Shown here one piece after another: positions 43,835-51,809 of a stretch of 57,624 nucleotides of DNA (within the stretch, counting starts at the first letter, position 1; each line of letters opens with the position of its first letter). This stretch comes from a virus. The translations under genes and the position numbers were made by a program. The notes beneath the pieces were generated by a model. That model made no database searches. It saw only the letters and a list, made by a program, of their open reading frames with translations, and was not told the DNA's origin. The DNA lies in the IMG/VR virus record IMGVR_UViG_3300037488_002148, positions 1 through 57,624 of that record; one strand, 5' to 3'.

Positions 43835-44854
43835 ATGTCATTGTTTCATGATATAAAATTTGTCAATCTTCTAGCTTCACAGCTTCCTCGATTTAAACGT
43901 AAAAGCGAATACCTATGGAATTCGAGATGCCCCATTTGTGGGGACAGTGCTAAGAAAAAAAGCAAAGCCCGTGGCTACATATATCGGAAGAAAAATGATC
44001 TGTTCTATAAATGCCACAACTGTGGTATTGGCTTATCACTTGGTAACTTTATAAAATTTGTTTCGCCTTCGTTGTACAATACATATGTCTTTGAACGATA
44101 TCAAAACGGAGAATCGAAAAAGGCACATTCAACACCAAGTTTTGAAGAATACAAACCCAAGAAAACACAAGTAAATTTAAACCTTCCCAATATAATCGAA
44201 TTAAGGGAAACTCATCCAGCATATGAATATTTGATTAAACGCCAAATTCCATTGGAACATTTATCTCTTTTTTATTACGCCGAAGATTTTCAGCAATGGG
44301 CACTAGAAATAACTAAGGGCGAATATAAATCGAAGTATCACACTGAGGATTCTGACCCGCGTATTGTTATACCATTTTTAGATCGTACCGGAAAGTTGGT
44401 AGCAGTACAAGGTCGTTCATTGTTACCTTCTCACTTGCGATATATTACACTTAAATTTGATGAAGAGAGTCCAAAGATTTTTGGTTTAGAGCGCTGGAAA
44501 TCAAATGAAAAAACCTTCATAACAGAAGGCCCGTTTGATTCCCTGTTTCTTCCAAATGCTTTAGCGATGGCTGGAACAACGGTTGACATATCTGCTATTG
44601 TGGAAAACAAAGCTAACATTGTGTATGTGTTTGATAACGAGCGCCGTAGTAAAGATATAGTTCATTTGATGTTGAAGGTTGCTAAAGCGGGATATAAAAT
44701 TGCATTATGGAATGAATCTAATACACATAAAGATATAAATGAAATGGTGCTTTCGGGAAGAAGTAAAGAAAGTATATTGTCAGAGATTGATGACAACACT
44801 AAATCTGGCTTAGAAGCGATTCTACAAATTAATTGTTGGAAGAAATGCGAATAA
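43835..44854 (+). CDS. 61: DNA primase, T4 gp61-like
   Basis: The 339-residue protein has an N-terminal zinc-binding domain (CPICGD about residues 32-37 and CHNCGIG about 61-67) and a TOPRIM-type catalytic core with FITEGPFDSLFLPN (about 228-241) and VFDNERRS. It lays RNA primers together with helicase gp41. The predicted mRNA is leaderless. The last bases overlap the next gene. Confidence 0.88.
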   Translation: MSLFHDIKFVNLLASQLPRFKRKSEYLWNSRCPICGDSAKKKSKARGYIYRKKNDLFYKCHNCGIGLSLGNFIKFVSPSLYNTYVFERYQNGESKKAHSTPSFEEYKPKKTQVNLNLPNIIELRETHPAYEYLIKRQIPLEHLSLFYYAEDFQQWALEITKGEYKSKYHTEDSDPRIVIPFLDRTGKLVAVQGRSLLPSHLRYITLKFDEESPKIFGLERWKSNEKTFITEGPFDSLFLPNALAMAGTTVDISAIVENKANIVYVFDNERRSKDIVHLMLKVAKAGYKIALWNESNTHKDINEMVLSGRSKESILSEIDDNTKSGLEAILQINCWKKCE

Positions 44855-45153
44855 AACTAAATAATCATCAAAGATTTGCATTAGAGTTACTAGAGCAATT
44901 GCCCAGGTTTCTTGATCAACAAATCTCTATATCAGTTGATCAAGAATTCATTATTTTGGGTTCTCAACTTAAACAAACGGTTAACGAAATGTTAGATAAA
45001 AAATTAATACCTACGGTCGCGCATGTTACGCGCCTTGAACAAATTATCCGTCGACGGTGGATGGAAGATATTCGTTTAGAAATTATAGAATATCGAAAAA
45101 TATTAGAAGATCTGGATCATAAGACTCGTAAGAAAATTCCAGCCAAGAAATAA
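44845..45153 (+). CDS. Hypothetical protein after primase
   Basis: The 102-residue product starts at ATG 44845, overlapping the primase stop by ten bases. It is helical and basic, with FALELLEQLPRFLDQQISIS and LEQIIRRRWMEDIRLEIIEY, ending in a Lys-rich tail. No motif recognised. The overlap suggests coupled translation with primase. Confidence 0.6.
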   Translation: MRIKLNNHQRFALELLEQLPRFLDQQISISVDQEFIILGSQLKQTVNEMLDKKLIPTVAHVTRLEQIIRRRWMEDIRLEIIEYRKILEDLDHKTRKKIPAKK

Positions 45154-45217
45154 AATAAGTCTTTATTCTTTTTTAAAAATGACATATGATACGGGTGTTT
45201 CTTTTTAGGGGATAAGA

Positions 45218-47128
45218 ATGTCGGCATTACCAACTTTATATCAACAAATGATTCACATTTCAAGGTATTCACGATGGATTCCAGAAGAAAATCGTCGAGA
45301 AACTTGGGAAGAGACGGTCAAACGATACTTTGATTTCTTTCAAAAACACCTGTTAGATACTTGCGATTTCCATTTAAATAAAGATTTGCGAAAAGAATTG
45401 GAATCGGCAGTTTTAAATTTAGAAATTATGCCATCGATGCGTTGCTTGATGACAGCTGGTGCTGCGTTAGAAAAAGATGCTGTGGCGGGTTACAACTGTT
45501 CTTTTCTAGCTGTAGATACGCCCAGAGCATTTGATATCGCGATGTATCTTAGTATGTGTGGAGTTGGTGTTGGGTTTTCTGTCGAACGGCAATATGTATC
45601 ACTATTACCAACAATACCCGATGAACTATATACAACAGATACGACCATTGTTGTTGAAGACTCTAAAATTGGCTGGTCAAAAGCCTTTAAAGAATTGGTT
45701 GGAATGCTTTATATTGGACAGATACCTAAATGGGACTTATCTAAAATTCGCCCCGCCGGTACACCGTTAAGGACCTTCGGAGGCCGCTCCGCCGGTAGTG
45801 AACCCCTGAACAAACTATTTAAATTTGTCGTAAACGTTTTTAAAAATGCTCCTGGAAGAAAATTACAATCGATTGAGTGTCACGATATTATGTGCATGGT
45901 TGGTGAGATTGTTGTCTCAGGTGGAAAGAGACGATCAGCTCTCATTAGCTTATCTAATGTATCTGACGACAGAATGCGTGAAGCTAAGAGCGGTCAATGG
46001 TGGCTAGAGAATTCCCAGCGAGCATTGGCCAATAATTCTGCATGTTTTACCGAAAAACCCGATATGGGAATATTTTTTAAAGAATGGTATTCATTATACA
46101 CCTCAAGATCTGGCGAACGGGGAATATTTAATTTACAAGGCGCAAAAAAGCATATCAAAGAAAACGTCGAAAGACGTGATAGTAGTTTGATACTAGGCAC
46201 AAATCCTTGCGGCGAAGTACTTCTACGGAATCATGAATTTTGTAATCTTTCTGAAGTTGTTATTCGTGCCACAGATAAAAAAGACGACATCAAAAGAAAG
46301 ATCCAATTGGCAACGATTCTTGGAACATTCCAATCAACCTTAACAGATTTTCGTTATATACAAAAAGATTGGAAAAAGAATTGTGAAGAGGAGAGATTGT
46401 TGGGCGTCTCTTTAACTGGTATTATGGACAATAATCTCACAAACAAACCCAGCACTGATTTACAAACTTTTTTGGTTGAACTAAAACAGCTTGTGATAGC
46501 AACCAATGAAAAATTTGCAACCAAATTGAAAATTGACGCGGCGGCAGCCTGCACAGCCATAAAACCGTCAGGCACTGTTAGTTCTTTGGTCAATTCATCT
46601 TCTGGTATTCATGCCCGGCACTCAAAGTATTATATTCGTTCGATACGAATGGACAACAAAGATCCCGTGTGTAAACTATTAAAAGACGCAAATATACCCA
46701 ACGAACCCGATTGCATGAACGATTCGACGACGGTTTTTTTCTTTCCGATGAAAATACCAAACGAAAGTATTCTTCGCAACGACTTAACGGCTATACAACA
46801 ACTAGAGTTATATTTAATATATAAAAACTTTTACACAGAACATACGGTTTCCATTACTATCAACGTTAAAGAATCCGAATGGCTAGAGGTTGGAGCATTT
46901 GTATATAAGCATTTTAATGATATTAATGGTGTGTCTTTTCTTCCATACTCTGATTCGTGTTATAAACAATCGCCATATCAAGAATGTACTAAAGAAGAAT
47001 ATGAAGAAGCTGTTGTTAAAATGCCAAAAGTAGTGGACTGGACTAAGCTCAAAGAATATGAAACACAAGATAGTACAACGGCTAGTAAAGAATTGGCCTG
47101 TTCAGGTTCTAGCTGTGAGTTGATTTAA
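45218..47128 (+). CDS. nrdJ: Adenosylcobalamin-dependent ribonucleotide reductase (class II)
   Basis: The 636-residue monomeric enzyme resembles Lactobacillus-type RTPR. It has MPSMRCLMTAGAALEK, then GYNCSFLAVD (one redox cysteine), MCGVGVGFS, NPCGEVLL at about 329-336 with the thiyl-radical Cys331 of the finger loop, and IKPSGTVSSLVNSSSGIHARH. The C-terminal tail carries the reducing pair CSGSSC. It makes deoxynucleotides without a small subunit and needs B12 from the host. T4 itself uses class Ia and III enzymes. The start has an AGGGG SD. Confidence 0.9.
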   Translation: MSALPTLYQQMIHISRYSRWIPEENRRETWEETVKRYFDFFQKHLLDTCDFHLNKDLRKELESAVLNLEIMPSMRCLMTAGAALEKDAVAGYNCSFLAVDTPRAFDIAMYLSMCGVGVGFSVERQYVSLLPTIPDELYTTDTTIVVEDSKIGWSKAFKELVGMLYIGQIPKWDLSKIRPAGTPLRTFGGRSAGSEPLNKLFKFVVNVFKNAPGRKLQSIECHDIMCMVGEIVVSGGKRRSALISLSNVSDDRMREAKSGQWWLENSQRALANNSACFTEKPDMGIFFKEWYSLYTSRSGERGIFNLQGAKKHIKENVERRDSSLILGTNPCGEVLLRNHEFCNLSEVVIRATDKKDDIKRKIQLATILGTFQSTLTDFRYIQKDWKKNCEEERLLGVSLTGIMDNNLTNKPSTDLQTFLVELKQLVIATNEKFATKLKIDAAAACTAIKPSGTVSSLVNSSSGIHARHSKYYIRSIRMDNKDPVCKLLKDANIPNEPDCMNDSTTVFFFPMKIPNESILRNDLTAIQQLELYLIYKNFYTEHTVSITINVKESEWLEVGAFVYKHFNDINGVSFLPYSDSCYKQSPYQECTKEEYEEAVVKMPKVVDWTKLKEYETQDSTTASKELACSGSSCELI

Positions 47129-47150
47129 AAATCGTTTCATAAATATCAAT

Positions 47151-47696
47151 ATGAAGTGTTGTGTTGGTATTGATTATAGTTTGTGTTGTCCGGCAGTTTG
47201 TGTGCATCTTGGTGATATATTTTCCTTATCTAATTGCCAATTCTTTTTTTTAACCGACCGTAAAAAATTTGAATTGATATCTAAACAATTTCATGGATAT
47301 CCGCATAGAGACTATAATTCACCAGAACAACGATATGACCAATTGTCTGATTGGGTATTATCTCACACCCCCAAAGCTGCTACCATTGCAATTGAGGGTT
47401 ATTCTTTTGGCTCTCGTGGCGGAAGAGCATTCGATATCGGCGAGGCTGGGGGTATACTTAAACACAAGCTTTATAAAGCAAATTATAAAGTTGAAATAGT
47501 ACCACCAACCGTTGTAAAAAAAGTTGCTTCTGGTAAGGGGAATGCTGATAAAATTTTAATGGGAGAAGCGTTTCAAAAAGAAACTGGAAGAGATTTGTAT
47601 TGCGAATTCAATTGTTCTTTAGGTAAAAGTCCAATAGCCGATATTATAGATTCTTTTTATGTGTGTAAAATAGGGTATTTAAACAACAATAAATAA
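47151..47696 (+). CDS. ruvC: RuvC-like Holliday junction resolvase
   Basis: The 181-residue protein starts CCVGIDYSLCCPA (catalytic Asp8). It has IAIEGYSFGSRGG (Glu82) and PPTVVKKVASGKGNADK, with a final acidic pair in ADIIDSFYVCKIG. These are the four acidic positions and basic segment of RuvC-fold resolvases. T4 uses endonuclease VII for this step, so this phage seems to have a different enzyme. It lies right after RNR. Confidence 0.8.
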   Translation: MKCCVGIDYSLCCPAVCVHLGDIFSLSNCQFFFLTDRKKFELISKQFHGYPHRDYNSPEQRYDQLSDWVLSHTPKAATIAIEGYSFGSRGGRAFDIGEAGGILKHKLYKANYKVEIVPPTVVKKVASGKGNADKILMGEAFQKETGRDLYCEFNCSLGKSPIADIIDSFYVCKIGYLNNNK

Positions 47697-47720
47697 TTCA
47701 TATAAAACATAAAGAATTAT

Positions 47721-48056
47721 ATGCGTCTAAAAATATGCAGTGTGTTGGTCGGTCTTTTAATATTTCTTCAATTTTTGGATGGCTATTTTACATATCTCGG
47801 TTTATGTGCCCATGGTATAGCAATAGAAGCAAACCCGATTATTGTTTATTTTATAGACATATTTGGTTATTTTTGGGGGCTGGTTCTCCCAAAAGCAATA
47901 GGTATATTATTGATAATATTCATATATGATGCAATCCGTACAACATTAACTCCCAGGATTTATCATGTAGTTCTTTTAACAATACTAAATATGTTTTATA
48001 TTTGGGCAGTCTCCGATTGGTTTAATGCTCTTGTTTCAATGGGTTTACTATTATGA
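47721..48056 (+). CDS. Small membrane protein, DUF5658-like
   Basis: The 111-residue protein has three probable transmembrane segments (about residues 5-25, 45-70 and 80-108). LDGYFTYLGL followed by EANPI near residues 19-41 matches the conserved pattern of a family of small membrane proteins annotated DUF5658. Function unknown. The stop overlaps the ATG of the next gene (ATGA). Confidence 0.6.
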   Translation: MRLKICSVLVGLLIFLQFLDGYFTYLGLCAHGIAIEANPIIVYFIDIFGYFWGLVLPKAIGILLIIFIYDAIRTTLTPRIYHVVLLTILNMFYIWAVSDWFNALVSMGLLL

Positions 48057-48328
48057 AAATATTTAAAGAATTTAGATCGCAGCTTAAAGAAGCTACACAG
48101 TGCATTTCAGTTTTCGATGATAACACAGCAAGAATTGCAGGAAATTCGATTGGTGTTAATTGGGATGAAATAAACTTTGATGAGTTTGTAAAAGGCATGA
48201 ACGTCGAGACAGAACACGCGAACATAACTAAAGGTAGCCCCATGATGACGGCAAGAATTGCTCTAGCTCACCTTCAAGAAATACCAGATTATTACACACG
48301 TCTTGCAAAGATGGAAAAAAAGAAATGA
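48053..48328 (+). CDS. DUF5661-like protein with capsid-targeting-like N-terminus
   Basis: The 91-residue product starts MKIFKEFRSQLKE, a variant of the capsid-targeting sequence with L-x-E at 11-13. The body (IGVNWDEINFDEFVKGMNVE then EHANI and ARIALAHLQEIPDYYTRLAK) matches a widespread small family I know as DUF5661. The family's role is unknown. Combination with a targeting peptide suggests it travels in the capsid. Confidence 0.65.
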   Translation: MKIFKEFRSQLKEATQCISVFDDNTARIAGNSIGVNWDEINFDEFVKGMNVETEHANITKGSPMMTARIALAHLQEIPDYYTRLAKMEKKK

Positions 48329-48492
48329 CCAAAAAGGAATTGGAAAAGAGGGTTGAACAATTAGAACAGGATATCAACATTCTTAAAATGCAGATTGAAA
48401 TTCTAAGACAACCAATAATATATCCAATCTATCCACAGACAATAGAACCAACTGTTCCAATTCGTTCACCTTTCTGGTGCGAAAATACTTAG
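48325..48492 (+). CDS. Small coiled-coil protein of 55 residues
   Basis: ATG 48325 overlaps the previous stop (ATGA) and the frame ends at TAG 48490-48492. The product has a heptad-like coiled coil (KELEKRVEQLEQDINILKMQ) and then a proline/isoleucine-rich tail ending FWCENT. The overlap supports it. No function known. Confidence 0.55.
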   Translation: MTKKELEKRVEQLEQDINILKMQIEILRQPIIYPIYPQTIEPTVPIRSPFWCENT

Positions 48493-48520
48493 TTGACATT
48501 TAAATAATTTTTGATATAAT
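48493..48520 (+). promoter_or_regulatory. Strong sigma70-like promoter before 48546
   Basis: TTGACA at 48493-48498 and TATAAT (48515-48520, with TG-A extension) have a 16-base spacer. The predicted start near 48527 is followed by an AAAGGAG SD and ATG 48546. Confidence 0.7.
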
Positions 48521-48545
48521 TAAAGAACAATAAAGGAGAATTAGA

Positions 48546-48938
48546 ATGGGTTGTTTCGACTATGTTAATTATACTTGTAAGTGCCCCAAATGTGGTGCCG
48601 ATGTCAGCGGTTTTCAAAGCAAAGATGGCGGGTGTGTTTTTGAAACAAAAGAGATGTCGGATGTTTTAAATTTCTATACTTCGTGCGATCAATGTAGCGA
48701 ATGGATTGAATTTAATCGTATACAAAATTTCAAAGTGTCTGAAAATTTTAAAGCTGGAATGCAGGATATGTTTAATAAATTGAAAGTATCAATAAATTCG
48801 ATTGGTAACATCGAGGCATTAAAGAGCGATATACTGAAACAAATTGAAGATAAAGACACCATAGCAAATTTAAATAACATTGACGATTTTAAAATGATAC
48901 ATTATGAAATCAAACGAAACGAAGAAGACCTTAAGTAA
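48546..48938 (+). CDS. Small zinc-ribbon-like protein
   Basis: The 130-residue product starts with a metal-binding region: CKCPKCGADVSGFQS and, 40 residues on, CDQCSEWIEF, so two C-x2-C pairs. The rest is a charged helix. It has its own strong promoter and a perfect SD, so it is likely an early abundant protein. Target unknown. Confidence 0.65.
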   Translation: MGCFDYVNYTCKCPKCGADVSGFQSKDGGCVFETKEMSDVLNFYTSCDQCSEWIEFNRIQNFKVSENFKAGMQDMFNKLKVSINSIGNIEALKSDILKQIEDKDTIANLNNIDDFKMIHYEIKRNEEDLK

Positions 48939-49194
48939 AACCGAATATAAAGAAGCCCTAGCACAAGGAATCTATCAAGTTTGTTTTGAAAAGAAAGATG
49001 GCTCCTTTCGTGTGATGACTTGTACATTGGCCCCAGAATTAATACCCAAGACTCTCAAAGAATGTGCAGATGCTTTGATGATGAAACCAAAACGCAAAGA
49101 AAATGATACGGTATTAGCTGTATACGATTTAGAAAAAGGTTGCTGGAGATCGTTTCGTATAGATTTTGTTGCAACATTTAATAAAATCAAATAG
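48904..49194 (+). CDS. Sm/SH3-like beta-barrel protein (WYL_2 type, putative)
   Basis: The 96-residue product overlaps the end of the upstream gene by 35 bases. Residues 15-50 (EALAQGIYQVCFEKKDGSFR then VMTCTLAPELIPK) and the ending DLEKGCWRSFRIDFV follow the pattern of phage proteins with a small SH3-like barrel annotated DUF2693/WYL_2. A regulatory or RNA-related role is possible but unproven. Confidence 0.55.
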   Translation: MKSNETKKTLSKTEYKEALAQGIYQVCFEKKDGSFRVMTCTLAPELIPKTLKECADALMMKPKRKENDTVLAVYDLEKGCWRSFRIDFVATFNKIK

Positions 49195-49204
49195 TTATAT
49201 AAAC

Positions 49205-49234
49205 TTGACTTTCTTTGTCGTTTTATGTTATAAT
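49205..49234 (+). promoter_or_regulatory. Strong sigma70-like promoter before 49264
   Basis: TTGACT at 49205-49210 and TATAAT at 49229-49234 have an 18-base spacer. The predicted start near 49241 leaves a 23-base leader with a GAGGTG SD. Confidence 0.65.
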
Positions 49235-49263
49235 ATCTACAGAGATATTTGTGAGGTGCATTA

Positions 49264-50478
49264 ATGTATAATGAACAAGATTTGACAGCCACTACAACAA
49301 AAGAATCTACCGTTCGGAAACAACTTCGGAAGTATACTGCAAAGGGTTTGGTGTTTGCAGTCGAAGAGCCAGACGTTGAAATATTTGATGTCGATACAAT
49401 AGATGAAATCAAATTTAAGATGATCAAAGCCTTTAACTGGTATAGTTATGCTTGCGACACCAAGAAATCTAAATCCTGGATCGTCGATTATTTAAAATCT
49501 ATAGATGCAGATAAAACAACGATCAGTGCTATTAATAATTCCACGGCATACTTTTCATCAACTGCTGGTTGGATAGCTCGCTTGCTATTACGCGATACCA
49601 AAAACCTTCCACAAAAATATTATGATCATTTAAATAGTACAATCGACAAATTAAAACAGAATGGAATAAAGGATCTTGAGAAGTATAATAGAAAGATTGA
49701 TAAATTACTGGAAGGTAAACAAAAAGCAATATTAAACCAAAGACAAAATGTACAAAAGTTAACCGACAATTGTATATGTGATATTGAAGAGACTATCGAT
49801 ACATATGTCAATGGCCAACCGCGAGAATTGGATTTAAATAAAAGTTTAAAAGATAATAAAATTTCAAAAGAACAAGCTGATGAAATTATAAAACACCTAA
49901 TCAAATATCATGCACTAGAACTAAAAGATGCATACCAGGGAAAGGATACACAATTAGTTGAAGCATATTCATGTTTTTCAAAAAAAGAACTTAAATCTTT
50001 AATTGATATGGTAGATAGTTATATTAAAACATGTTTATCATATAAAAATTCAGCTCCTGATATATCAACGGTTTTAAAAAAACCTCGTAAACCACGACAG
50101 AAAAAAATTAAAACGCCCAAAGAACAGGTTAAGAAATTGTTTTATTTAGATACATTTCCAGAATATAATCTAACTAGTATTAATCCAGAACAGATTATTG
50201 GTTCTGAACAAGTGTGGGTTTTTAATACGAAATATCGATGCGTTGGTGTTTATTATGCGGCAGACGGTTCTGGTTTTAGTGTTAAAGGCTCGACTATACA
50301 AAATTTTGATACAAAGATATCGGTCGAAAAGAAATTACGAAAGCCAAAGGAGATCTTATCTAAAGTGCTTGAGAGCGGTAAGGTTGCGTTGCGAAAAATA
50401 TTAATACCTATAAGGTGTAAGGAAAAAAAGCTCACGGGCCGAATCAATAAGTATACGATTATATTAAGGGCACTGTAA
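49264..50478 (+). CDS. Large hypothetical lysine-rich protein
   Basis: The 404-residue product is strongly basic. It contains NWYSYACDTKKSKSWIVDYL near the start, two charged helical regions, a Lys/Pro-rich stretch (KKPRKPRQKKIKTPKEQ, about residues 272-288) and a beta-rich end that begins EQVWVFNTKYRCVGVYYAAD. I cannot assign a family. Basic composition and a strong promoter fit a DNA- or RNA-binding early protein. It is followed directly by a membrane-protein gene (TAATG overlap). Confidence 0.6.
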   Translation: MYNEQDLTATTTKESTVRKQLRKYTAKGLVFAVEEPDVEIFDVDTIDEIKFKMIKAFNWYSYACDTKKSKSWIVDYLKSIDADKTTISAINNSTAYFSSTAGWIARLLLRDTKNLPQKYYDHLNSTIDKLKQNGIKDLEKYNRKIDKLLEGKQKAILNQRQNVQKLTDNCICDIEETIDTYVNGQPRELDLNKSLKDNKISKEQADEIIKHLIKYHALELKDAYQGKDTQLVEAYSCFSKKELKSLIDMVDSYIKTCLSYKNSAPDISTVLKKPRKPRQKKIKTPKEQVKKLFYLDTFPEYNLTSINPEQIIGSEQVWVFNTKYRCVGVYYAADGSGFSVKGSTIQNFDTKISVEKKLRKPKEILSKVLESGKVALRKILIPIRCKEKKLTGRINKYTIILRAL

Positions 50479-50729
50479 TGTTCCCACGCAAAGACTTAAC
50501 ACCTGAAGAAGCTGAATTTTTTCAAAAAACCTTTTTAACAGATCAGATTGCTAATAAAATATCAGATCGTATCATAACAAATATACAAAAAGATATATTC
50601 ATAGCCGGTGGAGTTCTAGGTGCAGTTTTGGTTTCGTTCATGAGTTTTCACTCGATTTTCTGGGCTTTTGTTGCTGGATTATTTGGTTGGTTATATGTTG
50701 TTTATTATATAGTTGTATATTGTCTATAA
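50478..50729 (+). CDS. Small membrane protein with two hydrophobic segments
   Basis: The 83-residue product has an amphipathic acidic start (PRKDLTPEEAEFFQKTF) and two transmembrane segments (about residues 39-57 and 58-80, including FWAFVAGLFGWLYVVYYIV). It overlaps the genes on both sides by one base. No family recognised. Confidence 0.6.
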   Translation: MFPRKDLTPEEAEFFQKTFLTDQIANKISDRIITNIQKDIFIAGGVLGAVLVSFMSFHSIFWAFVAGLFGWLYVVYYIVVYCL

Positions 50730-50887
50730 TGAAACCGTTTGAACCTATCGACGATAAAAAAGTTTGTTGCCCACTATATGATAATATTTTTATCGGTCTA
50801 TTATTTTTATCAATAGCCAATGTAACCTTTCTTCCATTGGCAGCAGGTTATTGGATTTGGACCTATAAAATATCTAAGTTTTTTTGA
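50729..50887 (+). CDS. Small membrane protein of 52 residues
   Basis: ATG 50729 overlaps the previous stop (TAATG). The 52-residue product starts KPFEPIDDKKVCCPLYDN and has one long hydrophobic segment, IFIGLLFLSIANVTFLPLAA, then GYWIWTYKISKFF. It may pair with the upstream membrane protein. I excluded a longer upstream start that lies inside the previous gene. Confidence 0.55.
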   Translation: MKPFEPIDDKKVCCPLYDNIFIGLLFLSIANVTFLPLAAGYWIWTYKISKFF

Positions 50888-50895
50888 AATACTTC

Positions 50896-50923
50896 TTGAC
50901 ACTGCTTGAATACAATATATACT
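50896..50923 (+). promoter_or_regulatory. Sigma70-like promoter before RNase H
   Basis: TTGACA at 50896-50901 and TATACT at 50918-50923 have a 16-base spacer. The predicted start near 50930 leaves a 23-base leader. Confidence 0.6.
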
Positions 50924-50952
50924 GAAATTAGTTAATAATTAAGTGGTATCAT

Positions 50953-51795
50953 GTGCTGTTAATCGATTACAATCAAATCTTCTTAGCTAATATTTTCTCT
51001 CAGGGGGCGACAGACAACATTAATGAAAACTTGATTCGTCACACGATATTAAGTAGTACGCTTTATTATAAAAAAACATTTGGTTCAAAATACGGAAATG
51101 TTGTATTCTGTGGTGATGGACAGGGATCTTGTTGGCGAAAAACCATTTATCCTTTTTATAAAGCCAATCGCAGGAAAAGCCGAGACAAGTCTGAGTTGAA
51201 CTGGCATGTCATCTTTGAATCTCTTAATAAAATTCGCGACGAGATATTAGAATATTTACCATATAAGGTTGTTGTTATTAATAATACTGAAGCAGATGAT
51301 ACGATTGCAACCCTAGTAAAAAAGTATCATAAACAAGAACCTACAATGATATTATCGGGCGATCACGATTTTATACAACTTCATCGTTATACGAACGTCA
51401 TACAATACTCGCCGATACAAAAACGGTATGTTACGCACAACGATCCAGATTTATATCTAAGAGAAAAAATACTTCGTGGCGATCCTGGAGATGGCGTTCC
51501 TAATTTTTTATCAGACGATGACTGTTTTGTGTCACCCGACAAAAGACAGAAACCATTGCGCTCAAAGATACTCCAGGAGTATTTAAATAAGCCACTCAGC
51601 GATTTTGATAGTAAACTGTTGCAAAACTATAATCGAAATGAAAAAGTTATTGATCTGATTAGATTTATTCCATTTGATATTGAATGTCAAATCATCACCG
51701 AGTTTGAAAATCAAAAACCATCTAGGGGTAAAATGATGGGCTATTTTATGCAGAATGGTTTAAAAATTTTGATGGAAAATTTATCTGAATTTTAA
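50953..51795 (+). CDS. rnh: RNase H / 5'-3' exonuclease, T4 Rnh-like
   Basis: The 280-residue FEN-family nuclease removes RNA primers from lagging-strand fragments. It starts at GTG 50953 with LLIDYNQIF (first metal ligand). It has FCGDGQGSCWRKTIYPFYKA, then NNTEADDTIATLV with clustered acids, ILSGDHDFIQL, and GDPGDGVPNFL at the helix-hairpin-helix region. Length and motif order match T4 RNase H. No strong SD: AAGTGG lies 7 bases before the start. Confidence 0.9.
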   Translation: MLLIDYNQIFLANIFSQGATDNINENLIRHTILSSTLYYKKTFGSKYGNVVFCGDGQGSCWRKTIYPFYKANRRKSRDKSELNWHVIFESLNKIRDEILEYLPYKVVVINNTEADDTIATLVKKYHKQEPTMILSGDHDFIQLHRYTNVIQYSPIQKRYVTHNDPDLYLREKILRGDPGDGVPNFLSDDDCFVSPDKRQKPLRSKILQEYLNKPLSDFDSKLLQNYNRNEKVIDLIRFIPFDIECQIITEFENQKPSRGKMMGYFMQNGLKILMENLSEF

Positions 51796-51809
51796 ATTAA
51801 AAAGGAAAT

